This document shows, piece after piece, positions 26,467-35,403 of a DNA stretch of 64,000 bases. Made by a program: the position numbers and the translations under genes. Source of the DNA: Desulfosudis oleivorans (GTDB lineage Bacteria; Desulfobacterota; Desulfobacteria; Desulfobacterales; SURF-7); assembly GCA_020723325.1 (NCBI GenBank), contig DYJD01000002.1, positions 223,629 to 287,628 of the forward strand, read 5' to 3'. The notes under the pieces are model-generated. The model saw nothing but the letters and a program-made list of their open reading frames with translations, did not search any database and was not told where the DNA came from. The stretch's first letter is position 1, and every line of letters starts with the position of its first letter.

Positions 26467-26644
26467 ATGATTGTGAATATCCATGAAGCCAAAACCAATT
26501 TCTCAGTCGCACCAATTGGTGGGATTCCATAAAGATCCATTCGACCGCTATAACATATCCATGGCCTTATATGAAAAGATGAAAATACTGTCCCATGACA
26601 AAGCATTTGATTTGTATGCCGGCATTGTCCGGATTTGGGACTAA
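26467..26644 (+). pseudogene. VapB/Phd start joined to a VapC (PIN toxin) end
   Basis: ATG at 26467 gives MIVNIHEAKTNFS, a typical Phd/VapB antitoxin N-terminus, then the frame changes and the downstream part reads HQLVGFHKDPFDRYNISMAL and KILSHDKAFDLYAGIVRIWD to the stop at 26642-26644. The HKDPFDR-ISMAL and LSHDKAF motifs are the C-terminal metal-binding region of VapC PIN toxins. The middle (antitoxin C-terminus and toxin N-terminus) is missing, so a single internal deletion probably removed about 500 bases of a vapBC pair. Confidence 0.75.
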
Positions 26645-26752
26645 AACCATGCCCAGGCCGGATGCACACAAGCCGCTGGAGAATCGACGGGAAAATGCCG
26701 ACGCTTTTCCCGCGTCTCAACCCCGGCATCGGCATGAAAACAGAGGAAGAAG

Positions 26753-27481
26753 ATGACGATCCTTGTTGTTGGCGCAAGCGGGGCGACGGGAAGACTGCTG
26801 GTGCAGCAGTTGCTCAATCGCAAACAGAGCGTTAGGGCGATTGTCCGATCACCGGAAAAGCTTTCTGACGCCATCAAGAATCAAGATGGGTTATCGATGA
26901 TCAAGGCCGGTGTGCTGGATCTTCGTGATACGGAACTGGCTCAGCATGTTAGCGGATGTGGCGCTGTGGCTTCCTGCCTGGGACACAATTTGAGCTTCAA
27001 AGGGATTTATGGACAGCCACGCAGACTCGTGACCGATGCGACCCGGCGATTATGCAATGCTGTCAAGGCCACCAAGCCGGTGAGGCCGGTCCGGTTTGTC
27101 CTCATGAATACTGCCGGCAACAGTAACCGCGATCTGCATGAACCGATATCATTCGGCCAGAGGTGCGTGATTGGGATTGTTCGCCTGCTGCTGCCGCCCC
27201 ATGGGGACAACGAACGTGCAGCAGATCATTTGCGGACCAATATCGGCCAAAACCACAAGGCCATCGAGTGGGCCGTTGTCCGGCCGGACACGCTACTCAA
27301 TGAAGACGATGTCAGCGAGTATGAAGTACATCCTTCCCCCACCAGGAGTACGGTTTTCAATCCCGGCTCAACCAGTCGCATTAATGTTGCCCACTTCCTG
27401 GCGGATCTGATCACGGATGATGCCATATGGAATAGATGGAAAGGGCGGATGCCGGTGATCTACAACAAGGTATCGTCTTAG
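26753..27481 (+). CDS. NAD(P)-binding NmrA/SDR-like protein
   Basis: A 242-residue atypical short-chain dehydrogenase: VVGASGATGRLLVQQLLNR gives the nucleotide-binding GxxGxxG, VRSPEKLSDAI follows as the cofactor-specificity region, and VLDLRDTELAQHVSGCGAVASCLGHN matches NmrA-like or BVR-B-like proteins. The usual YxxxK pair is not clear, so it may bind NADPH as a sensor or reductase. The start has a good AGAGGAAGA site. The ATC hydrolase-like gene begins 27 bases after its stop. Function unknown. Confidence 0.8.
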   Translation: MTILVVGASGATGRLLVQQLLNRKQSVRAIVRSPEKLSDAIKNQDGLSMIKAGVLDLRDTELAQHVSGCGAVASCLGHNLSFKGIYGQPRRLVTDATRRLCNAVKATKPVRPVRFVLMNTAGNSNRDLHEPISFGQRCVIGIVRLLLPPHGDNERAADHLRTNIGQNHKAIEWAVVRPDTLLNEDDVSEYEVHPSPTRSTVFNPGSTSRINVAHFLADLITDDAIWNRWKGRMPVIYNKVSS

Positions 27482-27508
27482 TTTACGGACATTCTATCGA
27501 AGGCTTAG

Positions 27509-28000
27509 ATGAGCAGAATTTTAAATACACCGAAGATTACCAATTTTCTGGTAAAGGCCATCAGGGGAACGCTGGAGCATCGGGCCACCTGGTTGTATCT
27601 GTTGCTGAGGGAAGCGGAAAAGAAAGGCCTTGCCTGGGAAGATATCGGCCATCCGGCGATTCATGCCTGCGGAAACCTCCATGGCAAGGAGCTCGTTACC
27701 CGGGGCGGCACGGATAGCTTGAAAGGTCTTAAAAAAAATTTGTTCACGTTGCCTGCCCGGATCGTCTTTGAAATGAAAATCCTTGAATCAAGCGACCAGT
27801 GCCTGTCGATTGATTTCGGTTATTGCCCGTTGGTGGGCGCTTGGCAGAAACTGGGTTGCACAGATGAAGAAATTGGAAGGCTATGCGATATTGCCATGGC
27901 AGGGGATCGCGGCATTGCGGAATCCTATGGCGGGAAATTGGAACTCGGCGAAACCATCGCCCGCGGTGCTCTAAAATGTCAAATCCGCTTTGTCAAATAG
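27509..28000 (+). CDS. L-2-amino-thiazoline-4-carboxylate hydrolase-like protein
   Basis: A 163-residue protein with the pattern I associate with the ATC hydrolase family: an N-terminal helical part, a central GKELVTRGGTDSLKGLKKNL, the YCPLVGAWQKLGCTDEEIGRLCDIAMAGDRGI segment with conserved cysteine and aspartate, and a final LGETIARGALKCQIRF. Family members hydrolyse ring C-S or C-N bonds or are uncharacterised. The assignment rests on motif memory. It ends convergently 41 bases from the phosphopantetheinyl transferase gene. Confidence 0.6.
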   Translation: MSRILNTPKITNFLVKAIRGTLEHRATWLYLLLREAEKKGLAWEDIGHPAIHACGNLHGKELVTRGGTDSLKGLKKNLFTLPARIVFEMKILESSDQCLSIDFGYCPLVGAWQKLGCTDEEIGRLCDIAMAGDRGIAESYGGKLELGETIARGALKCQIRFVK

Positions 28001-28041
28001 AAGGCATCGATCAGGCCTTTGATCTATTTACTTTGAATAGT

Positions 28042-28833
28042 TCAGAAAAAATCCGAGTATTCGGCACACCAGGGCCAGTGCCGGTGTTTAAAAACAAAAT
28101 TCTCTCCTTCCACAGCCACAGCCGCGGCATAGCCGTCCTCTATCGCGATGGTCTGCAACGTCCAGGGTAGTTTATCCTGGCAGTCCCAATCCATCTTGAT
28201 TATTCGTGCCGGTTCACCAGGAAAAAAAGTCACTGAAAAGCGGTTCAGCGGGATTTGCAGCCCCTGACCGCGGGCCTTGATATATGCCTCCTTGCGGGTC
28301 CAGTAGTTGAAAAAAGCCTCGTTTTTTTGATGCTCCGGAACCTGGCGAAAAATTCGCTTTTCATCCTCGGTAAAATAGTTTTCTACGATTTCCGCGGCGC
28401 TGTCCACGGGCCGGATATATTCAATATCCACCCCGATACGCCGCTCAAGGGCCAGCCCGTAGAGGATCTGCGTACCGGAATGGGACAAATTAAAGCAAAG
28501 CCCCTGGTTGTCCAGCAAATGGGGCTTGCCGTAGCGATCACATGAAAAAGCATGGGCTTCCGGCGGCCGCGGCTGGTACAAGCTTAAAATCGTCCGCAGC
28601 ATTCCCCGGGCAATGATGAAGCGCCGACGGTCTTTTTCAAAATGAAAGCGGCCGGCCCGGGCCAGCTCATCTTCGGAAAGATAACGTTTAAGCTGCAAAA
28701 CTTGATCATCAACAGCCGTTGCTGACACGGACCAGAGGTGTACTTCCCGGCTATCCAAGGAAAGTTCACTGGCGGCATTTTTCGGATAAAGGCTGGCTGG
28801 TTTCACAGTAGTAGAATAAAATACGAGTACCAT
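28042..28833 (-). CDS. 4'-phosphopantetheinyl transferase (Sfp type)
   Basis: A 263-residue transferase that attaches the phosphopantetheine arm of CoA to a serine of acyl or peptidyl carrier proteins. Motifs: CFNLSHSGTQILYGLALERRIGVDIEYIRP (with the Mg-binding DIE) and NYWTRKEAYIKARGQGL (the W-x-x-K-E-A family signature). Length is typical of the Sfp/Gsp group rather than the short AcpS group. A natural client in this window would be the carrier protein at 56462-56872, 28 kb away; that link is inference. Confidence 0.93.
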   Translation of the reverse strand: MVLVFYSTTVKPASLYPKNAASELSLDSREVHLWSVSATAVDDQVLQLKRYLSEDELARAGRFHFEKDRRRFIIARGMLRTILSLYQPRPPEAHAFSCDRYGKPHLLDNQGLCFNLSHSGTQILYGLALERRIGVDIEYIRPVDSAAEIVENYFTEDEKRIFRQVPEHQKNEAFFNYWTRKEAYIKARGQGLQIPLNRFSVTFFPGEPARIIKMDWDCQDKLPWTLQTIAIEDGYAAAVAVEGENFVFKHRHWPWCAEYSDFF

Positions 28834-28864
28834 GAATTGTCAATATGTATTATTTCTTTTTCGC

Positions 28865-29728
28865 TTAGCGCGCTTTACGGTCAATACTTCTCCTCGGACA
28901 AAGCTTTTCGATAGTTGCCGGGTGCCATTTTCCCCGACCGGAAAAAGTCGGTTGCTTTTCTGCATTCAGTTTTTCCGCGATTTCCTGGTAAGTCGCGTTT
29001 CTTCCACGCATGTCGGAAATGATCTGCATTACTTGCTGGCGATTGGAATTCCGATTGATTTTTTTTCGACGGGCTTTGTAATCAAAATCTCTGCCGGGAT
29101 GGAGCTGTTTTATGCTGGCCGGGTGCCATTTCCCGCGACCGGAAAAAGTCGGTCGATTTTCTTGATTCAACTTGTCCGCAATTTCCTTGTATGTCGCGTT
29201 TCTCTCGCGCATCTCTGAAATGAGTCCTATTATTTGCCTTCTACAGGCTTGAAAATCGTCGGTTTTCCCCGGGGAAAGCTTTTCGACACTGGCCGGATGC
29301 CATTTTCCCCGGCCTGAAAGAGTTGGTCGATTTTCTTCATTTAATCTCTGCGCTATTTCCTTGTAAGTGGCTTTTCTTTCACGCATTGCTGAAATGACTT
29401 GAGCCAGTTGGTTTCTTAAATCAGGATCAGTCGCTTTTCGTCGAACGCGCCTGGAGATAGTCGCGCTGGTGGGCGATTTATTTTCCGTCCGGCTTTTCAG
29501 GGCGCATCTGATGCTTTCCAATAGGTTTAGTTCTTTTTCTTCAGTGAAGATTAGGCGGTTATTCGTTTCTGAAATTTTTTCGAATAAATCAGCGATGTCT
29601 GTCATTATTTCAGGAACCGTGGCAGAAACATGCTTTGGCTCAGTCATGTCGCCTTGATCCGCCTCACGATTATTCTGTTTCAGTTGCTGGTTGTTCCATT
29701 GTTTTTGGGATTTTGATTCCATATTCAA
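28865..29728 (-). CDS. Protein with three tandem recombinase-type HTH repeats
   Basis: A 287-residue protein with no resolvase catalytic domain. After a variable N-terminus with a coiled segment come three near-identical repeats, at about residues 105-150, 165-208 and 230-273. Each has the form (S/D)MRERxATYKEIA-xKLNxENRPT-SGRGKWHPAS: a short helix-turn-helix followed by the GKWHP loop. This is the pattern of the recombinase domain that follows serine recombinase catalytic domains, where it is normally present once or twice with the resolvase core. Here it seems to have been multiplied as a stand-alone DNA-binding array. The spacing between repeats is basic and poorly conserved. Confidence 0.6.
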   Translation of the reverse strand: MNMESKSQKQWNNQQLKQNNREADQGDMTEPKHVSATVPEIMTDIADLFEKISETNNRLIFTEEKELNLLESIRCALKSRTENKSPTSATISRRVRRKATDPDLRNQLAQVISAMRERKATYKEIAQRLNEENRPTLSGRGKWHPASVEKLSPGKTDDFQACRRQIIGLISEMRERNATYKEIADKLNQENRPTFSGRGKWHPASIKQLHPGRDFDYKARRKKINRNSNRQQVMQIISDMRGRNATYQEIAEKLNAEKQPTFSGRGKWHPATIEKLCPRRSIDRKAR

Positions 29729-30130
29729 TCCTGCTCATCATTTTCCATCAAATGGTCGGTTTTCAAAAAGACCGGATGGCGAAACGCTACTTTCAAAAGT
29801 TGAAACCGATATATTTTAAAGATAATCATTGTATGGATTATGCAAGAGAACGCGAAGCAGCATAGAGGGATTTTTGGAATTGACAAGCGGCTACATCGTT
29901 CTCATCCAATGCAAGCGATATAAACCAAGCACAATTCGATATCGATCTATGGCCTTTTTGTCAAGTTGAAGATGAATCGATGGAACAATCAATGCCCCAA
30001 AATTTTTTTAGCTTTTGGGCCTTCTTATGATAAGATAATATAAGTACGCGGCTTTACCAGCGCCTATTCCTGACGCGGCATTTGTGAATTTTCGTAAATT
30101 GGTTTCTGAAATGTATGCGAGGCACCTGTT
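29729..30130. other. Intergenic region with a family C arm
   Basis: About 400 bases without a supported gene. The only structure seen is the family C arm at 29832-29893. The downstream half is AT-rich (for example TTTTTTTAGCTTTTGGGC near 30003) and could hold the promoter of the AttH-like gene, but no clear -35/-10 pair stands out. Confidence 0.5.
29832..29893. repeat. Single arm of element C
   Basis: GTATGGATTATGCAAGAGAA followed by CGCGAAGCAGCATAGAGGGA and ATTGACAAGCGGCT matches the right arm of the inverted repeat at 20417-20598 (GGATTATGTAAGAGACCGCA ... ATTGACAAGCGGCTT). The left arm is missing. Confidence 0.65.
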
Positions 30131-30919
30131 TTGCTGGATAAGCATTCAAACTTTAAGCTTAAAAAATGGTATCTCGATTGTGTCAGCGAAAATGGCGAAG
30201 CATTTATTGCCTATTGTGCGGATCTGAAATGGAAGTCTTTGGGAATATCCTATGCAAGTTACCTTGCGTTTGATGGCCGACACTCCAAAACCCGTACTTC
30301 ATTGTTACAAGAACGTTTGCCGGTATCGTCGGAAAATAGCGTCTTATGGGAATCCCCAAAATTGTCATGTGCGGGAAATTGGCGGAATCGCGGGGCCCAA
30401 TTGCCCAAAATCCAATTGCTCAATGATAAAGACGGTTCCGTTGTTTGGAATCCCCGCTTCCCATTAGCGGATGTGCAAATAGATTTCGGATCACAGCCCT
30501 GGTTAACTGGTTTGGGTTATGCCGAATGCCTTGAATTAACGATCCCACCCTGGAAGCTCCCCATTGAAAAACTCATTTGGGGCCGTTTTGTTTCACAAGA
30601 CATGTATATCGTTTGGATCGAATGGCGCGGTCCCACACCTCTTACGTTGGTGTATATGAATGGCGAAAAAGTCGAAGATGCTTCTATTTCAGATTCCGGA
30701 CTGTCTTGGAGCCAAGGTTCGCTTCAGCATGCGCAGTCATCTGTATTGCGAAAGGGCGATCTCGTGAACACCGTGCTGAAGGCAATTCCAGGCGCTGAAG
30801 AAATTTTCCCAAGAAAAATTGTCAATTTATATGAATGCAAGTGGCTCAGCAGGAGCAATGTAACTCTCAATAAAACAGTATATTGTGGCTGGACTATACA
30901 TGAAATCGTTCGATTCTAA
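30131..30919 (+). CDS. AttH/CrtC-like (lipocalin-fold) protein, tentative
   Basis: A 262-residue protein. The stretch WYLDCVSENGEAFIAYCADL near the N-terminus and GLGYAECLELTIPPWKLPIEKLIWGRF in the middle resemble the carotenoid 1,2-hydratase / AttH group of double-lipocalin proteins that handle lipids or steroids. WNPRFPLADVQIDFGSQPW and YIVWIEWRGPTP also fit alternating beta strands. There is no signal peptide. It starts at a TTG or nearby start codon without a strong ribosome site. The fused membrane protein gene begins 11 bases after the stop, so they are probably one operon acting on the same lipid. Confidence 0.5.
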   Translation: MLDKHSNFKLKKWYLDCVSENGEAFIAYCADLKWKSLGISYASYLAFDGRHSKTRTSLLQERLPVSSENSVLWESPKLSCAGNWRNRGAQLPKIQLLNDKDGSVVWNPRFPLADVQIDFGSQPWLTGLGYAECLELTIPPWKLPIEKLIWGRFVSQDMYIVWIEWRGPTPLTLVYMNGEKVEDASISDSGLSWSQGSLQHAQSSVLRKGDLVNTVLKAIPGAEEIFPRKIVNLYECKWLSRSNVTLNKTVYCGWTIHEIVRF

Positions 30920-30930
30920 GAAGGAATAAA

Positions 30931-32853
30931 ATGAAAGAAATTTGTGGAAAAATTCTTTATGGTTCCCTGTTCGTAATTGTTTTACCAATTTGTCTGCTTT
31001 TCTGGCAAAGCAGGCTGGATAAGGTGCTTTCTGGACTGCCGGCATTGCACTCACCAGGGATAGGCTTCAGCCTGATCATGGTGGGAGGTGTTTTATTGGT
31101 CCTTGGCTGGCTGGCCATCATGAAACATGGCCAGGGCCTGCCGATGAATGCCTACCCTCCCAAAAAGCTCGTATCACAAAGCATTTATGCAATCATTCGG
31201 CACCCGATTTACACGGGCTTCACAATAATGATTGCAGGGTATTCCATTTTCATAGGCTCAGCAGCGGGATTATGGGTGGTGGCACCTGCCATGGCGCTTT
31301 GTTCCCTAGCGCTTGTCATGGGTTATGAGCGCATTGATATGAAAATCCGTTTTGGCACGAGCTCATGGAAAACAACCCTGCGGATTCCTTCCCCTGAAAA
31401 CCAAGCGCCGGTGATATCCGAACGGCTTTCAGCCTATATCATCGTATTTCTCCCTTGGCTGGTAATGTATGAAGCCTTTATTTATCTGGGGCCCATGCCG
31501 GATTCCGTGGATACGTATCTTGCGTTCGAGCAATCCATTCCGGTGATTGAATGGACTGAGATGATTTATGCTTCAACCTATCTGTTTGTAATAATGGCGC
31601 CTCTTTTGGCAAAACGGCGAATCGATCTGCGCAACTACATACTGATGGGTATTGGGGCCACCGCCATGGGATGCCTAGGTTTTCTTTTACTACCATTCAA
31701 GGCCACGCCGCGGCCTTTTATTCCCTCAAATATGTTTGGGCAGTTTTTGCTGATTGAACGCGGCTTGGATGGCGCGGCCTGTGCTTGCCCGGCTTTTCAT
31801 GTGGTATGGTCGCTGATTTCAGCCTGGATGTATACCCAAATTTGGCAAAGGGCAGCATTATGGTATTTTATGGCAGTCATTATTGCTTTAAGCTGTATTA
31901 CAACCGGCATGCATTCTCTTCTCGATATCAGTGCGGGTGTAGTGGTGTTTTTGGTTGCACTGAATCAAGATTGGTTATGGCACAAGTTGCTGCGCCTCAC
32001 AGAACGGTTGGCAAATTCATGGCGGGCGTGGCGAATCGGTCGAGTCCGCATCATCAATCACGGTTTTTATGTCGGAGCCGGCGCATTCCTTGGCATGGTT
32101 GCGGTTGCCCACCTGGCAGGGCCGGAGCAGATCGGTTTTGTGCTCATTACGAGTTTCACAGCTCTTTTTGGGGCCGGCATATGGGGCCAGGCCTTGGAGG
32201 GCTCTTCCAAGCTTTCAAGACCTTTTGGCTTTTACGGCGGCCTTTTGGGGATTTGTTTGGGCCTATGCGTCTCCATTGCATTTGGAGCTGCGGGCTGGCA
32301 ACTTGCCGGTGCGTTTGCGGTGGCCGGTCCCTTTGTTCAGGCCATGGGTAGGCTCAGATGCCTTGTGCAGGGTTGCTGCCATGGCAGGGAATGTTCCGAC
32401 AATCATGGGATAGTTGTTTTTCAAGAACGTTCCCGGGTGGTATATCATGCTGAGCTTGGTAACCGCCCCATTTATCCGACCCAGCTTTATTCAATTCTTT
32501 ACAACATTGGATTAGGGGCCCTGCTGGTGCGTTTGTGGACTTTGTCCGCCCCCATGCCGCTGATTGGGGGCGGATATCTTTTGCTTGGTGGGATAGGACG
32601 ATTTATAGAGGAATCCTATCGGGGTGAACCCCAAACACCAAGACCTGGTGGCCTGGCGATTTACCAATGGCTAGCCGCAGCATGCGTCCTTGCCGGGGCC
32701 ATAGTAATGACTTTTCCAGGAAAGCCCTGCCCGCTGCAGATAGCGCCCGTCCCCTTGTTTGTTTTCTTCGCAGCAATATTTGGCGCTGTGGTTACCTTTG
32801 CCATGGGCGTTGATTTTCCTGAATCAAACCGGCGTTTTTCACACCTGGCATGA
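30931..32853 (+). CDS. Fusion of ICMT-like, PAP2-like and Lgt-like membrane domains
   Basis: A 640-residue multi-spanning protein with three domains. Residues 1-165: isoprenylcysteine methyltransferase/PEMT-like, with YAIIRHPIYTGFTIMIAGY and YERIDMKIRFG. Residues about 170-350: PAP2-like phosphatase or phosphotransferase, with KATPRPFIPS, CPAFHVVWSL (the PSGH-equivalent histidine) and TTGMHSLLDISAG (second histidine and aspartate). Residues about 370-610: prolipoprotein diacylglyceryl transferase-like, with GRLRCLVQGCCHGRE and RPIYPTQLYSILYNIG. Each part also occurs alone in other proteins. All key histidines are kept, so all three may be active on membrane lipids. The order suggests a multi-step lipid or lipoprotein modification. 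Confidence 0.75.
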   Translation: MKEICGKILYGSLFVIVLPICLLFWQSRLDKVLSGLPALHSPGIGFSLIMVGGVLLVLGWLAIMKHGQGLPMNAYPPKKLVSQSIYAIIRHPIYTGFTIMIAGYSIFIGSAAGLWVVAPAMALCSLALVMGYERIDMKIRFGTSSWKTTLRIPSPENQAPVISERLSAYIIVFLPWLVMYEAFIYLGPMPDSVDTYLAFEQSIPVIEWTEMIYASTYLFVIMAPLLAKRRIDLRNYILMGIGATAMGCLGFLLLPFKATPRPFIPSNMFGQFLLIERGLDGAACACPAFHVVWSLISAWMYTQIWQRAALWYFMAVIIALSCITTGMHSLLDISAGVVVFLVALNQDWLWHKLLRLTERLANSWRAWRIGRVRIINHGFYVGAGAFLGMVAVAHLAGPEQIGFVLITSFTALFGAGIWGQALEGSSKLSRPFGFYGGLLGICLGLCVSIAFGAAGWQLAGAFAVAGPFVQAMGRLRCLVQGCCHGRECSDNHGIVVFQERSRVVYHAELGNRPIYPTQLYSILYNIGLGALLVRLWTLSAPMPLIGGGYLLLGGIGRFIEESYRGEPQTPRPGGLAIYQWLAAACVLAGAIVMTFPGKPCPLQIAPVPLFVFFAAIFGAVVTFAMGVDFPESNRRFSHLA

Positions 32854-33198
32854 AAAACAAGTGCCCTATAGCCAGTTCGAATTCCAACTGCTGTTATATG
32901 TGAAGAAGAAAATATATAATATTTAAGATGTGACCCTCGCCAGTGAAACCAGAAGAACAAATGAGCTAGTGACAAGTTGAACATCGTTTTCTGCAAAGTG
33001 TTTAAAATTTTCCGCTTAATTTCCGGGCTTGATCCTCGGTTAATTGAAATTGTGTGCGAACCATGGTGAACCTTCATGTTATCATATATGATGTGATGAT
33101 TACATGTGCCGGATCATTTGTCAATTCTGGTGAATGCGCCACAAATACGGATGGGATACTGCCTTTAGTTATCCTCCGATGCCGCCGATGAACGCAGA
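32854..33198. other. Intergenic gap, no feature seen
   Basis: 345 bases between the fusion gene and the convergent SDR gene. The only open frame (minus strand, to about 33077) overlaps the end of the fusion gene and has no domain. No A, B, C or D repeat and no clear terminator was found. Confidence 0.5.
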
Positions 33199-34758
33199 TT
33201 ATTTGTCACATGCCGGCTGGTAGGTGGATTGAAAGCGCTTGGGGCCGCTTTGAAGCCGGAAACGGGCCACACGGGCAATGGCGGACAACATACCGCCGAA
33301 AATCCAGCCGTGCAAGGGCAATAGGGAATACCAGTACAGCAAACCGCTCAAGCCTTTGGGAAGAAAGCGCGCCGTCAATTGCATATCAGCATGGCCTTGC
33401 GGCGTTTTTTCAATGCGGATATCCAACAGGGCGTCGCCGGGGGTTTTCATTTCCGCCAGCAACAGCAAGCGGCTGGGGGGCGTGACCTCCAGCGCCCGCC
33501 AGAAGTCTATGGCATCGCCGGTGCGGATTTCCTTGGTGTGCCTTCTTCCGCGCTGCAAACCGACCCCGCCCACCAAGCGGTCCAGCAGACCGCGCAAGCG
33601 CCACAGCCATGAGCCGAAATACCAACCGGTGGTTCCGCCGATGCGGGCCACAAAAGGCCAAACTTCTTCCGGTGAAGCCTGAATGATGGCCCGATAGGCG
33701 CATTGCAGGATAGCCCCGCCGCTGTATGCGGCGTCCCCGCAATAAACCCATTCCGGCGGTCTCAGGCAGGCAGCGTCGGACCAGCAAGTGTCCACAAGAT
33801 CTTCCCGAATACGCTGGATGGCCAGGCGCAGGGTTTCCCGGCAGGTGATCAGTTCCTGAGGAATGAGCTCGCGAATGCGGTTGTCCCGGCAGATCACTTC
33901 ATTTTTCAAGCCTTCTGCCAACGAGACGGCGATGGCCGACGGAATCGGCGTGATTAAGTGAATCCAGCGGGCACTCAAGCGCGGAGTCAGGAAGGACAGG
34001 GGGATGATCCGTCGCTTGGCCAGTCCGGCTTCTTCCGCATATATGTCGAACAACTCCCGGTAGGTCAGAATATCCGGGCCGCCGATGTCAAAGGTTTCCC
34101 CCAACACCGCATCGATTTCCAGGCAGCCGCGCAGGTAATGCAACACATTGCGGATGGCGATGGGTTGGCTGAGGGTGTTGACCCACTGGGGCGTGATCAT
34201 CACCGGCAGCCTTTCCACCAAATAGCGGATGATTTCAAAGGAGACGCTGCCGGAGCCCAAGATCACAGCGGCTCGCAGAAAGGTTGCGGGAACACGGCCG
34301 GATTGGAGAATATGGGCCACTTCATGACGGGATCGCAGATGCTCGCTCAGGTCCGGTCGGCTGGTGTCGCCAAGGCCGCCAAGATAAATGATCCGTTCAA
34401 GGCCCGCGGATTCAGCGGCCGCCACCATGTTATGGGCGGCCTGGCGATCCTGGGCAGCAAAATTTTTGGCATTGTCCAACATGGAATGGACCAGGTAAAA
34501 AGCGGCCCAGCAGCCTTGGGCGGCCCGGCCCAGAGACACGGGGTCGATAACATCGCCCTTGGCCATGGTAAGATGCGGATGGGAAGACCAGGGCCGGCTT
34601 TTCAGCTTGGCCAGGGAGCGCCCCATGGCGCGGACCTGGTAGCCGGATTCCAGCAACAGCGGCACCAGGCGCCCGCCAACATAACCGGTGGCGCCGGTAA
34701 CCAGAACGGGTTTTTCGTTTTTAACGGTCTTTGACATGGCTATTCTGATTGAGGTCAT
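33199..34758 (-). CDS. NAD-dependent epimerase-type SDR with C-terminal DUF2867 domain
   Basis: A protein of 512-519 residues. The N-terminal 300 residues are an extended [22 protein letters not shown] at the nucleotide site, an active-site region near [10 protein letters not shown] and an atypical [20 protein letters not shown]. The C-terminal 160 residues look like DUF2867/SRPBCC-type ([21 protein letters not shown] to [23 protein letters not shown]). This two-part architecture is common in bacteria and of unknown reaction. Two starts are possible: ATG 34758, overlapping the previous stop (TGATG), or ATG 34737 ([15 protein letters not shown]). Confidence 0.85.
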   Translation of the reverse strand: MTSIRIAMSKTVKNEKPVLVTGATGYVGGRLVPLLLESGYQVRAMGRSLAKLKSRPWSSHPHLTMAKGDVIDPVSLGRAAQGCWAAFYLVHSMLDNAKNFAAQDRQAAHNMVAAAESAGLERIIYLGGLGDTSRPDLSEHLRSRHEVAHILQSGRVPATFLRAAVILGSGSVSFEIIRYLVERLPVMITPQWVNTLSQPIAIRNVLHYLRGCLEIDAVLGETFDIGGPDILTYRELFDIYAEEAGLAKRRIIPLSFLTPRLSARWIHLITPIPSAIAVSLAEGLKNEVICRDNRIRELIPQELITCRETLRLAIQRIREDLVDTCWSDAACLRPPEWVYCGDAAYSGGAILQCAYRAIIQASPEEVWPFVARIGGTTGWYFGSWLWRLRGLLDRLVGGVGLQRGRRHTKEIRTGDAIDFWRALEVTPPSRLLLLAEMKTPGDALLDIRIEKTPQGHADMQLTARFLPKGLSGLLYWYSLLPLHGWIFGGMLSAIARVARFRLQSGPKRFQSTYQPACDK

Positions 34759-35380
34759 CCGTGATCCAAGGTTGACATGACTTTGTGCGATAGCTCCTGC
34801 ATGGAAAAGGGCTTTTGGATGAAATGCACGCTTTCCTCAATGAAACCGTTGTTCTGCTTAACAATGCCGTATACTGTGGCCAGGCCGAGCCCTGTACCGT
34901 GACCGACCGGCTTGGTAGTAAAGAAGGGCTCGAAGATGTTCGCAAGAGTTTCCGGCGCCATGCCGCAGCCGGTATCGCTCACAGCCAGCATGGCATACGG
35001 CCCGGGCATACGGTCAGCCCGGGCTCTGCAATAGTCTTCATTCAGCAGCATGTTATTGAAGTCGTGGGCCACACCTCCGGCCAAACGGCCGATGGATTCC
35101 ATCTTTTGGGCCTGAAGCAGTTGGTTTTGGAGTTTCTGCTTTTCTTCCTCGGCCATCAAGCGCTCGGTAACATCGCGATCAGCACCGCGATAACTTTGCA
35201 GTTCGCCCTTTGCATTATTTTTCGGCGCTTTCTCTCAGGGATTTCTCAGCCTGTCTTTGTTCGGCTAGCTCGGCCTGTAGCCTTTCAATGATTTGCTCCA
35301 ATTCTTAGATGCGGGTGGCCACGGATTTCTTGATTTTTATATCGCTGGTCGTTTCCGGCAAGCAGGTTACCTAATTTCAT
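34755..35380 (-). pseudogene. Remnant of a hybrid sensor histidine kinase
   Basis: The minus strand still shows the order of a large kinase, in pieces. From 35380: MKLGNLLAGNDQRYKNQEIR, then a coil (ELEQIIERLQAELAEQRQAE) with a stop in frame and a second stop in SLRESAEK; then [18 protein letters not shown], like the end of a PAS domain; then the phosphoacceptor box [15 protein letters not shown]; then a deletion straight to the ATP-lid motifs ([23 protein letters not shown] and [13 protein letters not shown]); then another deletion to a receiver-domain end ([19 protein letters not shown]). The last 134 codons (from 35159) are in frame, but the domains are too short to fold. Probably not functional. 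Confidence 0.8.
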
Positions 35381-35403
35381 GGTTAATGCATGGAACTCCC
35401 TGC

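Larger units (their letters stand above)
25457..26752. other. Gene-poor region with remnants
   Basis: About 1.3 kb without an intact gene. Two short frames (25548-25741 beginning MSLQGAADYALEIYGKHV, and 25762-26028 with LTWEFIFFLPERNVSVMLSL) look protein-like but lie in different frames, have no ribosome sites and match no family I know; they may be pieces of one decayed gene. Further along are a DUF2695 fragment (26241-26375) and a VapBC deletion product (26467-26644). No repeat of families A-D was found here. Confidence 0.5.
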
